Shown here piece after piece: positions 19,025 through 28,317 of a stretch of DNA of 64,000 bases (position 1 is its first letter; each line of letters starts with the position of its first letter). The notes beneath the pieces are model-generated. The model ran no database searches and had not been told where the DNA came from. It worked only from the letters and a program-made list of their open reading frames with translations. The DNA is from Aureliella helgolandensis (GTDB taxonomy: Bacteria > Planctomycetota > Planctomycetia > Pirellulales > Pirellulaceae). The position numbers and the translations under genes were made by a program. The stretch covers positions 6,324,859 to 6,388,858 of the forward strand of contig NZ_CP036298.1 in NCBI RefSeq assembly GCF_007752135.1, read 5' to 3'.

Positions 19025-20435
19025 GACTCACCTCCTCTCGCGGGGTCTCGACAGGGTAGCCTTCCGCCGTCCACGCCCCCCAACTCCCGGGAACGTTCGA
19101 CACTCGTGTGAAACCTCGCGATTTCATCAAGCTCGATGCGATGCTGGCGCGGTAGCCACTCGCACAATAGGTGGCGTAGTGCTGATTCTTGTCCAGCCCC
19201 GTAATTCGCTCTCGCATGTCGGCGACGAAATAGTGCTCGGCATCTGGAACATGCCCGCCAGCCCATTCTTCTGGAGAGCGGACATCGAGGATGGTAGGTC
19301 CAGTTCGGGAGGCTTGGCACTCACGAAGCTCTTGAACCGGCATTTGTTCGAGGCGTTGCATCGGGAAACCGCCGTCTTGCCAAGCTTTCATCCCTCCCGC
19401 CAAGTAGCCTGCAAAGTGAGTGTGCCCACTGCGAACGATTAACCGCTGAATGCGATCGACGTCTTTGTCGCTGTCCACGATGAGCAGTAGTCGCTGATCC
19501 AGATCAAACATCTGTCCAATCCAGGCAGACATTTCCGGGCGATCCCCAATGTTGATACTTCCAGGCACATGTCCACCGCCAAAAGCTGTCATGGAACGAG
19601 TATCGATGACCGTGACTCCCGGTAGGCGACAGGCCTGCCGGAATTCGTGTGGAGGCAACGCGGGGATTGTCGGTAAGCGGTTCATGACCGGTGGACCAAC
19701 AGCGTTGACTTTCTTCAACTCAGGATAGTGCCACGGGACAGGCGGCGCGTCGTCCACTACGAACGCTCGAAACGATTCAAAATCGGGGAAAGACAGAAAT
19801 TTGTTAGTCCGCCGCTCATAGCCGATGGTGCTGCTTAGCCGATCACCGATGTCTGCTCCACAGGCCGAGCCCGCTCCGTGTCCAGGGTAGATCGTCACGT
19901 AATCCTCCAATTTCAGGTAGAAATCGTAAAGGGTAGTGTAGAGTGACTTAGCTAATTGTTCCGCTTCGTCAGAGCCAAGGAGATCTGGACGCCCCGCCGA
20001 GCCGACGAACAACGAGTCTCCCGTGAAAACGGCCCAGGGACTCTTAGGATGCTGCGTCTCGTTGAGCAAGAACGAGAGGTGCTCGGGCGTGTGACCGGGT
20101 GTATGGCGAGCGGTCAGCCTGAACGATCCGAAATCAAACTCTTGACCGTCGGTGACCGCTTCTGCCTCGAACTCGTACTCAGCTTGGACACCGCTCAAGT
20201 AAACACTTGCAGTCCCACTGCGTTCCGCCAAGGATCTACTGCCCGAGACGAAGTCTGCGTGAATGTGGGTTTCAAAAACATGCGTGATCGACACACCATG
20301 CTTTCTCGCTAGCTTCTGGTAGATTTCTACATCGGTCCGAGGATCAATGACTGCCGAAACGCCCCTACTCGTATCCGCCAGGAAATAAGATAGTTGGGCG
20401 ATACCCTCGGTCAGAATGGGTTCTAGAATGAACAT
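19017..20435 (-). CDS. Persulfide dioxygenase-like MBL-fold protein with two rhodanese domains
   Basis: 472 residues. Residues 1-240 are an ETHE1-type metallo-beta-lactamase fold: THIHADF (H57, H59, D61), HTPGHTPEH (H111), FTGDSLF (D140) and YPGHGAGSACG (H186). Two rhodanese domains follow: about 260-360, without a cysteine at the active site (LLLIVDSDKD), and about 365-470 with catalytic Cys424 in YCASGYRAS. The family oxidises glutathione persulfide to sulfite and GSH; rhodanese then moves sulfur between thiosulfate and thiols. First gene of an operon with a YeeE pair, which suggests uptake or export of the sulfur species involved. Confidence 0.9.
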   Translation of the reverse strand: MFILEPILTEGIAQLSYFLADTSRGVSAVIDPRTDVEIYQKLARKHGVSITHVFETHIHADFVSGSRSLAERSGTASVYLSGVQAEYEFEAEAVTDGQEFDFGSFRLTARHTPGHTPEHLSFLLNETQHPKSPWAVFTGDSLFVGSAGRPDLLGSDEAEQLAKSLYTTLYDFYLKLEDYVTIYPGHGAGSACGADIGDRLSSTIGYERRTNKFLSFPDFESFRAFVVDDAPPVPWHYPELKKVNAVGPPVMNRLPTIPALPPHEFRQACRLPGVTVIDTRSMTAFGGGHVPGSINIGDRPEMSAWIGQMFDLDQRLLLIVDSDKDVDRIQRLIVRSGHTHFAGYLAGGMKAWQDGGFPMQRLEQMPVQELRECQASRTGPTILDVRSPEEWAGGHVPDAEHYFVADMRERITGLDKNQHYATYCASGYRASIASSLMKSRGFTRVSNVPGSWGAWTAEGYPVETPREEVSRA

Positions 20436-20710
20436 GACGAATAAATCACCTCAGTGTTTGCGGTTGAGTCTTGTTGATCGAATAGAAACGCCAAGGCGTG
20501 CAACCGGCATGCCAACCATAACGGTCCAAGCCTTCCCTGGCGTGCAGACGGGCCGTGGCGGCGGCGCAGCACAGGGCTTTCGCACGTTGAGCCAGTTGCC
20601 GGGATGCAAGCCTGATAAAACGAACCGCCGGAGCAAGGGGAAGGCCGTCTGCCCACTAAGAAACTCCCGTTCGGTGGAAGATCGCGTGGGATAGCCTGCC
20701 AATGCACCCG

Positions 20711-21625
20711 CTAGACCGGCGTCTTGCCTCCGGTGCAGCCGAAGACTTCCGCCGTCACATAGCTCGCTGCCGGACTAGCCAACCAAACGTACAACGGTGC
20801 CAGCTCCGCGGGTTGTGCTGGCCGCTCGAACAGCGTATCCGCGCCAAAATTCTCGAACTTCTCTTGAGGCATTGAACCGGGAATGAGGGGCGTCCATACC
20901 GGGCCAGGTGCAACCGCGTTGACACGGACACCGCGTTCCATAGCGAGCTTCGCCAATGCCTTGGTCATGCCGATTAGCGCCGATTTGGTCGTTGCGTAGG
21001 GGAGCAAGTAGGGGGACGGACTGTACCCCTGGATCGAGACCGTGTTGATAATGCTGCCGCCGGCAGGCAGGTGCCCCATGGCGGCCCGCGACAACCAAAA
21101 CGGAGCGTAAATATTGGTCTTGAAGATCCGATCGAACGTTTCGGTCGAAAAATCTTCAATCGAGTCCTCTGTAACCTGAAAGGCTGCATTGTTGACGAGG
21201 ATATCCAACGAACCGAGCTGCTCCACGGCTTGCCCGATCAACTCTGTGCAAAACGACTCCTCCCGCAAATCACCACCAATTACGACAGCTCGCGATCCGG
21301 CTGCTTCCACCAGCGTTTTCGTAACCTCAGCATCGCCATCTTCGGACAGGTAGTTGATGACAACATTCGCACCCTCGCGGGCGTAGCTGAGTGCAATCGC
21401 CCTACCAATACCACTGTCCGCCCCGGTCACCAGTGCGTTCAAACCTTTCAACTTCCCAGCACCACAATAGCTGTCCTCCCCATGATCCGGTTGAGGTTGC
21501 ATGTTGGCCGTCGAGCCGGGCATCGAAAATGGCTCCTGACTCGGGAACGGCGGCCTTGCAAATGCTTGCCGAGGGTCGACTAACACTACGTCTGGGAAAG
21601 TTGTTATTGCTTGAACGGTATCCAT
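20711..21625 (-). CDS. SDR oxidoreductase, YghA/YdaD-like
   Basis: 304 residues. A polar leader of about 50 residues with PGSTANMQPQPDHGEDSY is typical of the YghA/YdaD (general stress, glucose-1-dehydrogenase-like) branch of classical short-chain dehydrogenases. Then the nucleotide site TGADSGIGRA, NNAA, the Ser in NTVSIQGY and the catalytic YATTK. ATG 21625 has CGGAG 7-8 nt upstream. Stress-related NAD(P)-dependent oxidation of sugars or aldehydes is likely. Neighbours with glycine-zipper and DUF892 proteins fit a stress role. Confidence 0.88.
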   Translation of the reverse strand: MDTVQAITTFPDVVLVDPRQAFARPPFPSQEPFSMPGSTANMQPQPDHGEDSYCGAGKLKGLNALVTGADSGIGRAIALSYAREGANVVINYLSEDGDAEVTKTLVEAAGSRAVVIGGDLREESFCTELIGQAVEQLGSLDILVNNAAFQVTEDSIEDFSTETFDRIFKTNIYAPFWLSRAAMGHLPAGGSIINTVSIQGYSPSPYLLPYATTKSALIGMTKALAKLAMERGVRVNAVAPGPVWTPLIPGSMPQEKFENFGADTLFERPAQPAELAPLYVWLASPAASYVTAEVFGCTGGKTPV

Positions 21626-21689
21626 CGCTATGCTCCGAGAAATGCGTTACTAATTGGAGGAGGGGCGTAAAGCTGGCACGCAGTCCCGA

Positions 21690-22199
21690 TCATTTGGGCT
21701 GGTAGGTGCGCGTGTGCACTCGCGTGTACGCGTCCATGGCCGCTGGTCGCGCTTCCTCCCAAGACATGTAGTCTGCGCCTCCTTCGTTTTCCCATCGCTG
21801 CCGAGCGATCGCCTCCCGCGTAGCCCAGTCTTCCTTGGCATCCGTATCGTAGGATTCCCAGCCAGCTTGATAGGCTGGGCGGTAGTGATCGTATTTGTAG
21901 GAATCGTTGTAATACGGCCGACTTCGGTGCTGCTCTTCCCAGTAGGCAACCTCGACAGTCGGGTCGATCTGCTCAGCGACTGCCTTACCTGCCAAACCGC
22001 CAGCCAAGCCGCCCACAATAGCTCCCGCCACAGTACCAACCGGCCCCGCCACCGCCCCGGCGGCTGCACCCGCGGCTGCACCGCCAAGTGCCGTACCAAC
22101 GCCGGCGCCAACCGGATGCGATCCAGGCTCCCCAGTCACAGCGTCTTCGTTCCGCAATTCTTCGCGAGTTTCTTCCCGATTCGTTTTCTGATAAGTCAT
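21690..22199 (-). CDS. Glycine-zipper protein of unknown function
   Basis: 169 residues. A charged N-terminus (QKTNREETREELRNED) is followed by a Gly/Ala-rich double zipper (about residues 28-75, GGAAAGAAAGAVAGPVG and IVGGLAGGLAGKAVAEQ) and an aromatic tail with repeated Tyr/Trp-Glu/Arg (YWEEQHRSRPYYNDSYKYDH). Such proteins occur in stress islands of planctomycetes and proteobacteria, and may insert into or coat membranes. ATG 22199 has AAGGA 7 nt upstream; the open frame beyond it to 22337 lacks support. Confidence 0.75.
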   Translation of the reverse strand: MTYQKTNREETREELRNEDAVTGEPGSHPVGAGVGTALGGAAAGAAAGAVAGPVGTVAGAIVGGLAGGLAGKAVAEQIDPTVEVAYWEEQHRSRPYYNDSYKYDHYRPAYQAGWESYDTDAKEDWATREAIARQRWENEGGADYMSWEEARPAAMDAYTRVHTRTYQPK

Positions 22200-23103
22200 C
22201 ATTCGTTCCTTTGATTGGAGAGTCATGCACCTGAGACGAGACGATCGCATCGAATGCTGACCAAGATAGTCTTGGGAGACTAAGCAGCATATGCTGTGCC
22301 AGCCAACTCGCTCCTCTCGAAATCCATCCTCTCCCACATCGGTTCTCTCGTGCGTTCAGAATGTGCTGTAGCACGCGAACCGGATAGCCAACCACTGCAA
22401 GACTCCGCGTGACAACTGCAGTTAGCAGCACACGGCCACGACGCCATCGAGCTCGCCGTGTCTGAGCAATTGTCTGCAAAGTTAGCACGATGATCGTTGA
22501 CCATTCAACTTCGAGGACGCGGGGTGGATGATTGCTAACGCCGCATCCCCCTCGCGTCGCAACGCCCCGAGAGTTCAGGCGACAGACAGCCATCTCGTCG
22601 ACGCTGGCGACTCATCAGGATGAAGCTCAACAATCGGCGGAACCCGACATGTTAACAATGTGGTACGCATAGGCGAGTACATCATCCGTATGGATCACGG
22701 GTGATTCTCGGCGAGCATTCGCAATGCTGTCACTCTGCTCCAATAAACACTCTGCCCAATTAAACCGCTTGAACCTTCGCCGGAATTGCCGCGACGGCAC
22801 CTCTGCGCAGCAATTCCACTCTGCAATCCACCACCTCAGTGACGTCGCTCACGCGCGGCTGACTCTGGCTGCGCATCGCTCAGCTTGCTGGAAAATACGC
22901 CTAACTGAATCGATCTTGGTCGACCTCAAAATCTGTGCACCTCAATTCCTGAAGGCACCACCAAATCGATGGAGCCAACTACCTGGATTGGCACGTTGCT
23001 TGCTCGATTGCTCGCAAACTTGGCCGACACTCGGCCACCTTCGTGGCAGACGCCCCAAGCTGCGACGAAGTCAAGTTCAGGAATCCTAAAACGGAGCATA
23101 GAA
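22200..23103. other. Long intergenic region
   Basis: About 900 bp between divergent stress-type genes. Open frames on both strands are short and show no domain. It should contain the two divergent promoters. I see no RNA gene or repeat. Confidence 0.45.
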
Positions 23104-23598
23104 ATGTCCATGAAAACCCTGGCTGATGCCTTTTACGATGAACTCCGCGACGCTCTTAGCGCTGAAAAGCAATTGGTCAAGGCGCTGCCGAAAATGATTA
23201 AGAAGGCCTCTTGTGAAAAGCTTACTGCAGCGTTGGAAGAACATCTATCTGAAACCGAGAAGCAGGTTGAACGCGTTGAACAAGCATTTGACGATACTGG
23301 CAAGAAGGCTAGAGCCAAGACGTGTGAAGCCATGAAGGGGCTGATCACAGAAGCCGAGAGCATGCTTAAGGAAGAAGCCGAACCTGCGGTGAAGGACGCC
23401 GTCATCATTGCTTGCGCTCAAAAGGTGGAGCACTACGAGATCGCCACTTACGGTACACTCTGCACCTGGGCCGAGGCGCTTGGATACGACAAGGCATTAA
23501 AACTTCTCAAGCAGAATATCGATGAAGAAGAGGGCGCCGACAAGAAGCTATCGCAGCTCGCCCAAGCAATCAACAAAGACGCACTGGTCGTCGGCTAA
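23104..23598 (+). CDS. DUF892 ferritin-like protein (YciE/YciF type)
   Basis: 164 residues, almost all helical. [20 protein letters not shown] opens the first helix; later [36 protein letters not shown] and [16 protein letters not shown] supply the Glu/His positions of the di-iron-like four-helix bundle. ATG 23104 has CGGAG 7-8 nt upstream. The family is induced by osmotic or general stress; no enzyme activity is established. Transcription probably ends at the palindrome 85 bp downstream. Confidence 0.88.
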   Translation: MSMKTLADAFYDELRDALSAEKQLVKALPKMIKKASCEKLTAALEEHLSETEKQVERVEQAFDDTGKKARAKTCEAMKGLITEAESMLKEEAEPAVKDAVIIACAQKVEHYEIATYGTLCTWAEALGYDKALKLLKQNIDEEEGADKKLSQLAQAINKDALVVG

Positions 23599-24033
23599 GG
23601 TCGATGGAAAGATGCGAAGTCGGTCCAGCCCTTCGCGCGTCCGCCACTTTCCCAAACCAGTTGACCGATTGCCCGCATTATCCCCAGAACGTGATTTCAC
23701 GTTCTGGGAGGTGACGCTTGTCGTGCCCAGAAAGTCAATTCTTCCTCCATCCCTAGCACTTCGCCTAACTTCGCACCAGCGTGAGGCTCCTCTCAGGTAT
23801 GACTTGCGCGGCACCTCGAAAAAAGCAAAGCCAGCCAACGAACAGACTCCCCCAACAGTTCATTGAACGCACTCACGATGCGTCCGCGTCCCGTCAAGCA
23901 GAGCCAATCTTTCCTCTGCAAATTGGAAGTGCCGCCCTACATGTTCCCATCGCGCTCAGCCGCGTTGTTGCGTAACCAGGTAGGCCGGATCAGGCGACGT
24001 ATTGCCTGGTTCCCTACGGCGCAGGGTGGGCAG
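23599..24033. other. Intergenic region between convergent genes
   Basis: About 435 bp containing the palindrome described separately; otherwise no gene recognised. Confidence 0.4.
23683..23708 (+). terminator. Perfect 12-bp stem hairpin
   Basis: CCCAGAACGTGA and TCACGTTCTGGG flank a 2-nt TT loop, a perfect inverted repeat 85 bp after the DUF892 gene. No T-run follows, so it may equally be a protein-binding palindrome. Confidence 0.5.
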
Positions 24034-24669
24034 TTACGGCGCATCGTCCACGTGATAGATCGGTTTCACCCCGTGCATCAGTTCACCCAGGTCCAATTCT
24101 AAGTCGAGTAGTCGCCCCGTCTCAATATCGAACACCCAACCATGCACCACTAGCTCTCCAGCTCGGCTAGCCACCTGCACTCTGGGAATATTCGAGACAT
24201 TGATGCACTGCTCTTGAACATTCAGTTCGACTAGCCTCTTGTAGCGTTGACCTTCGTTTTCGATCTCCCCCAACTCCTCTCGGTGCAAGCGGTAGACATC
24301 GCGGATGTTGCGCAGCCATGGATGCAATACTCCCAAATCACTGCATTGCATCGCAGCTGCGATGCCGCCACACCCGTAGTGGCCACATACGACAATATGT
24401 GCAACGTTCAGCGTCCCAACTGCAAAGTCGATCACCGAACTAGAACTGAGATCATTGTTCGGAACCAAATTGGCGATATTGCGGTGGACAAACAAATCAC
24501 CGGGTTGCGAGCCGGTCATATCTTCGGCCGTCACGCGGCTATCGGAACAGCCGATGTACAGAGCCGCTGGGTTTTGCCCCTCGGCGAGGTGAGAAAAGTA
24601 CTCGCGGTCGACCGCGACTTTTTCATCAATCCAGCGTTGGTTGTTCTCGAACATTTGCCGGAGATCCAT
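24034..24669 (-). CDS. Beta-carbonic anhydrase
   Basis: 211 residues. Zinc ligands are Cys41 and Asp43 (IGCSDSRV, Asp43 of the Asp-Arg dyad), His97 and Cys100 (VCGHYGCGG). RNIANLVP is also diagnostic. It interconverts CO2 and bicarbonate in the cytoplasm. ATG 24669 is chosen; a TTG at 24690 would add 7 residues. It lies 30 bp after the bestrophin gene on the same strand, so the two are almost certainly cotranscribed and may handle bicarbonate together. Confidence 0.93.
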   Translation of the reverse strand: MDLRQMFENNQRWIDEKVAVDREYFSHLAEGQNPAALYIGCSDSRVTAEDMTGSQPGDLFVHRNIANLVPNNDLSSSSVIDFAVGTLNVAHIVVCGHYGCGGIAAAMQCSDLGVLHPWLRNIRDVYRLHREELGEIENEGQRYKRLVELNVQEQCINVSNIPRVQVASRAGELVVHGWVFDIETGRLLDLELDLGELMHGVKPIYHVDDAP

Positions 24670-24699
24670 GCTTCTTACCCTTTCTATCAAGAACTAGAA

Positions 24700-25773
24700 C
24701 TAGGAAATATCTGCGGGAAGGTCTTCATCGCTGATGTGAGCGGATGCATCCGGCGGCAACTCAACTTCGCTGACCATGGGCGCCGAGTAATCGTGCAGGT
24801 TGTCGTCGTGCAACAGCTCAAGCAAATTCTTTTCAATGGTTGTGCAAATTCCATCCAGTGGCAGAAAATCAACGCGCCGCGTATCGAACGGATTTTGCAG
24901 CTCCATTCCAATTCGATCCAAAGCGAGCAGCATGTAAGCGAGTATCATGATGAACAAGGGGACTAACCAGACACGGTGTGATGCGCTTGCTCCCCAGAAC
25001 GCCGCGAACAGAGTGCCTTCAAAGTCTTGCATCAGGCTCAGCGGTAGGAATGCCAGCAGCAGAAAGATAAACTGCCGTACTTGAATGGCACCTGATCTCG
25101 CCAGCGGCGTCTTCAAGATCCTCTCGCACCCGCCGAGGTAGTCGATCAGCAAGCTGCGCTGACGCTCCGCTTCCTGAAAAGCAAAGCCGTTCATGCCGTT
25201 GCGCCGAGCATCGTGAAGCAGGGAAGCAATGCGACGCGAGACAGCATCGGGCATGTGTTCGTTCGATTTCAGCCAGTCGATTTGTTGTGAGGTCAGCAGC
25301 CGCGCCAACTCAGGCACACAACGTTCACCGCGAAGTGATCTCCGCGTCACATGGGGAAAGGCTGCCACCCACTTGATGAACTGAGCTCGCCATTGCTGGT
25401 CTTCTGTACCGTAAGCCAACCCAGCGATTGCGAGGTTGCGGGATTCGTTGACAATACCTCCCCATAACTTGCGTGCTTCCCACCACCGGTCGTATCCCGC
25501 ATTCAAACGCAGTACGAGAAGCAGCCCTAGCACCGTACCGGCGACCTCAAAGGGCCTCGCCGGCATGGCCAAGCTGACCTCATAGTGCTTCGCTACGAAC
25601 TGGCTGATGAACACCATGGCAGCAGCCAGTAGGCCAAAGCCAACCACATCGGGGAGAATACGAGGTAGGACCGAGCCACGCAACACGAAGGTGCCCAGCC
25701 AGTAGGAGTAGGAGAGTGGTTTGGTTTCACCGACTGGCTCGACTCGATCCGCGATACTGCGATGCAGCTTCAT
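24700..25773 (-). CDS. Bestrophin-family anion channel
   Basis: 357 residues. An early helix pair (VVGFGLLAAAMVFISQFVAK), VLGLLLVLRLNAGYDRWWEA and WGGIVNESRNLA are the hallmark of bacterial bestrophin-like (UPF0187) proteins; two further helices lie near residues 220-280. These form pentameric channels for chloride or bicarbonate (some bacterial members conduct cations). Genetic pairing with carbonic anhydrase favours bicarbonate movement here, which is inference. Confidence 0.88.
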   Translation of the reverse strand: MKLHRSIADRVEPVGETKPLSYSYWLGTFVLRGSVLPRILPDVVGFGLLAAAMVFISQFVAKHYEVSLAMPARPFEVAGTVLGLLLVLRLNAGYDRWWEARKLWGGIVNESRNLAIAGLAYGTEDQQWRAQFIKWVAAFPHVTRRSLRGERCVPELARLLTSQQIDWLKSNEHMPDAVSRRIASLLHDARRNGMNGFAFQEAERQRSLLIDYLGGCERILKTPLARSGAIQVRQFIFLLLAFLPLSLMQDFEGTLFAAFWGASASHRVWLVPLFIMILAYMLLALDRIGMELQNPFDTRRVDFLPLDGICTTIEKNLLELLHDDNLHDYSAPMVSEVELPPDASAHISDEDLPADIS

Positions 25774-26158
25774 GCGATAATTCTAGATAGAAAAGTACGT
25801 CCAATGACGGCGCTCGGAAGCTGATGCTCCCAAGCACCCAAGATCAGTGGCTTTTCTTAACGCACATTCGGGGCCAAGCTCGCTTCGGTGGCGTGAATGG
25901 GTCAGAATTCACATTGGCTGATCGATCACCTGCCAGGGTGGTCCCGCTCACTTCACTCCTACTGGATGTGGCGGGCTGGATGTGGCGGGAAAAGGTTTAT
26001 CGAGGGTAGCAAGCCGATCAGCCGACTGCATAAGTTGGGCAAATACGCCCTCGCAGCGTGCTGCCATTCAACAAAAAGTCACTTCACGCGGTCTTGGCTC
26101 AAGACTTGCGTGCTCCAATTTCCGTCCGATACCGTTTTCAGCATTCGCCGAGGCCTTT
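25774..26158. other. Intergenic region with a short tandem duplication
   Basis: About 385 bp between divergent operons. It holds two perfect tandem copies of CTGGATGTGGCGGG at 25962-25975 and 25976-25989. The frame of the downstream dehydrogenase is open through much of it but lacks family similarity. Confidence 0.45.
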
Positions 26159-27535
26159 ATGACCATCGCTAGTACCAACCCCGCCACCAACGAGACCGTC
26201 GAAACCTTCCAGCCGATGGTCAAAGACGAAGTAGTGCAGGCAATTGCCGCCGCGTCTGATGCATTCAGATCGTGGCGTCAGACGGCCTTTGAGGAACGCA
26301 CTGCAAAATTGATGCTGTTCGCCAAACTGCTCCGCTCTAATGCTGAAACCTACACGCGTCTAATCACGCAAGAGATGGGCAAGCGACTCAGCGAAAGCCA
26401 CTACGAAGTTGAGTACTGCGCAAACATCGCCGAGTTCTACGCGCAGGGAGCCGAGAAATTCTTGGCAGACCACCCCATGGACGTTGAAAACGTCAATGCT
26501 TATCTGCACTACGAACCACTGGGTGTTTTGCTGGGTGTCATGCCCTGGAATTTTCCGTTCTACCAAGTCGTTCGCTTTGCCACTCCCAACATCATGGCTG
26601 GCAATACCGTGATGGTAAAGCACGCCAGCAATGTTCCCAGATGTGCCAAGGCGATCGAAGAGCTATTCCACCAATGTGGTTTGCCCGCTGGCGTCTACAC
26701 CAACCTGTTCATTCCCTCTGAGTTCGTCGAGTCCATCGTGTCGGATTCGCGAGTTCAAGGGGTCTCGCTGACGGGCAGTGAACCGGCTGGAGCGGCCGTT
26801 GCAGCCATCGCCGGCAAGAACCTGAAACGCAGCGTTCTTGAGCTTGGCGGAAACGATGCCTTCATCGTCCTAGATGACGCCGACTTGGAGTCAACCATCC
26901 AACTAGCCGTCCAAGGCCGCACGGTCAACGCCGGGCAATCATGTGTTGCATCGAAACGCTTCATCGTCGTGGAGGCGATCGCCAAACCGTTCCTTTCCGG
27001 ATTTAAGCAGAAGATGGAAGAGCTGAAACTGGGCGATCCCATGGAAGAGGAAACTACCCTCGCACCGCTTTCGACCGAAAACGCAGCCGTCAGTCTACTG
27101 GAGCAAGTCCAATCGGCTATTAATGCCGGTGCCACTGTCGTAACTGGTGGCGATCGCCCCGATCGCAAGGGAGCCTACTTCAACCCAACCATTTTGACCG
27201 ATATCACGCCGGAAATGCCCACCTTCGACCAAGAGCTCTTCGGTCCTGTTGCGAGCGTATTCGTCGTCAAAGATGAAGCCGCCGCAATTAAACTCGCAAA
27301 CCACTCGTCCTACGGTCTGGGCGGCAGTGTCTTCACCTCGGACGTCGAGCGTGGCCGACGCGTTGCCGAGCAAATTGAAACGGGGATGGTATTCGTCAAC
27401 CAACCGACAAAGTCCCAAGCTGAGCTGCCCTTCGGCGGTATCAAGAACTCAGGGTATGGGCGCGAACTCTCGCACCTGGGCATCTTGGAATTTGTCAATA
27501 AAAAGCTGATCCATTTAGGAAAGAAGGAATCATGA
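26159..27535 (+). CDS. NAD(P)-dependent aldehyde dehydrogenase, succinate-semialdehyde type
   Basis: 458 residues from ATG 26159 (AGG 6 nt upstream), the usual length of the shorter SSADH branch. MPWNFPFYQVVRFATP, the glutamate in LELGGNDAF, catalytic cysteine in NAGQSCVASKRF and ELPFGGIKNSGYGRELS near the end are all present. It oxidises an aldehyde such as succinate semialdehyde to the acid. The stop overlaps the next gene's start (ATGA), so the two enzymes form an operon. Confidence 0.9.
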   Translation: MTIASTNPATNETVETFQPMVKDEVVQAIAAASDAFRSWRQTAFEERTAKLMLFAKLLRSNAETYTRLITQEMGKRLSESHYEVEYCANIAEFYAQGAEKFLADHPMDVENVNAYLHYEPLGVLLGVMPWNFPFYQVVRFATPNIMAGNTVMVKHASNVPRCAKAIEELFHQCGLPAGVYTNLFIPSEFVESIVSDSRVQGVSLTGSEPAGAAVAAIAGKNLKRSVLELGGNDAFIVLDDADLESTIQLAVQGRTVNAGQSCVASKRFIVVEAIAKPFLSGFKQKMEELKLGDPMEEETTLAPLSTENAAVSLLEQVQSAINAGATVVTGGDRPDRKGAYFNPTILTDITPEMPTFDQELFGPVASVFVVKDEAAAIKLANHSSYGLGGSVFTSDVERGRRVAEQIETGMVFVNQPTKSQAELPFGGIKNSGYGRELSHLGILEFVNKKLIHLGKKES

Positions 27536-28317
27536 GCCAAACTACACTCGTTACTGGTGCTTCATCAGGAATCGGAAAGGAGCTGGCGATTCAGTTTGCT
27601 AAGCACGGCGACAATGTTGTGTTGGTAGCTCGAAGTGAAGACAAGCTGAACGACTTGGCTGAACAAATCCGCCGCGATTACGAGGTCGTTGCCACGGTCA
27701 TCTGCAGCGACCTCGGCACGACGGATGGTGTGGATCGGTTGTGCAATCAGTTGAAAGACCAGAGCATTGTCATAGATACCCTGGTAAACAACGCAGGCTT
27801 CGGGGCCCTCGGCAAATTTGCGGAGCTCTCGATCGACCGTCAAACCAATATGCTCATGGTCAACGTGGTCGCACTGACACGTCTGACGCGAGCGCTACTA
27901 CCCGCAATGATCGAACGAGGGCAGGGGGGCGTATTGAACGTGGGTTCCATCGCTGCGTACCAAGCTGGACCGAATATGTCGGTCTATTACGCGAGCAAAG
28001 CTTACGTGCTGTCGTTCACCGAAGGACTGCGAGAGGAGCTTGCCGGCACTGGCTTGCACGTGACTTGTCTAGAGCCGGGCGCCACGGAAACCGGTTTTGG
28101 CGAGGATTCGGGGATGGGTAAGCTCGACATGTTCTCATCGTCTACCATGACAGCCCAGGCTGTCGCTCAAGCGGGCTACAAGGGCTTCCACAAGAACGAA
28201 GATGTAGTCATCCCCGGCTGGAAGAATCGCTTGTTGGTAACTTCGGTTGGATTCCTTCCGCGGTTTGCCACTCGAAAGCTGGTTGGGAAACTCCAACGAG
28301 TTCAATCTGGCGAATGA
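27532..28317 (+). CDS. Short-chain dehydrogenase/reductase
   Basis: 261 residues. Cofactor site TGASSGIGKEL, NNAGFG, catalytic Ser in VGSIAAYQ and YYASK. The substrate-side region and FTEGLREELAGTGLHVT resemble DltE/YqjQ-type SDRs. Starts within the stop of the aldehyde dehydrogenase gene. The last 16 bp overlap the convergent membrane-protein gene. Confidence 0.88.
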   Translation: MSQTTLVTGASSGIGKELAIQFAKHGDNVVLVARSEDKLNDLAEQIRRDYEVVATVICSDLGTTDGVDRLCNQLKDQSIVIDTLVNNAGFGALGKFAELSIDRQTNMLMVNVVALTRLTRALLPAMIERGQGGVLNVGSIAAYQAGPNMSVYYASKAYVLSFTEGLREELAGTGLHVTCLEPGATETGFGEDSGMGKLDMFSSSTMTAQAVAQAGYKGFHKNEDVVIPGWKNRLLVTSVGFLPRFATRKLVGKLQRVQSGE

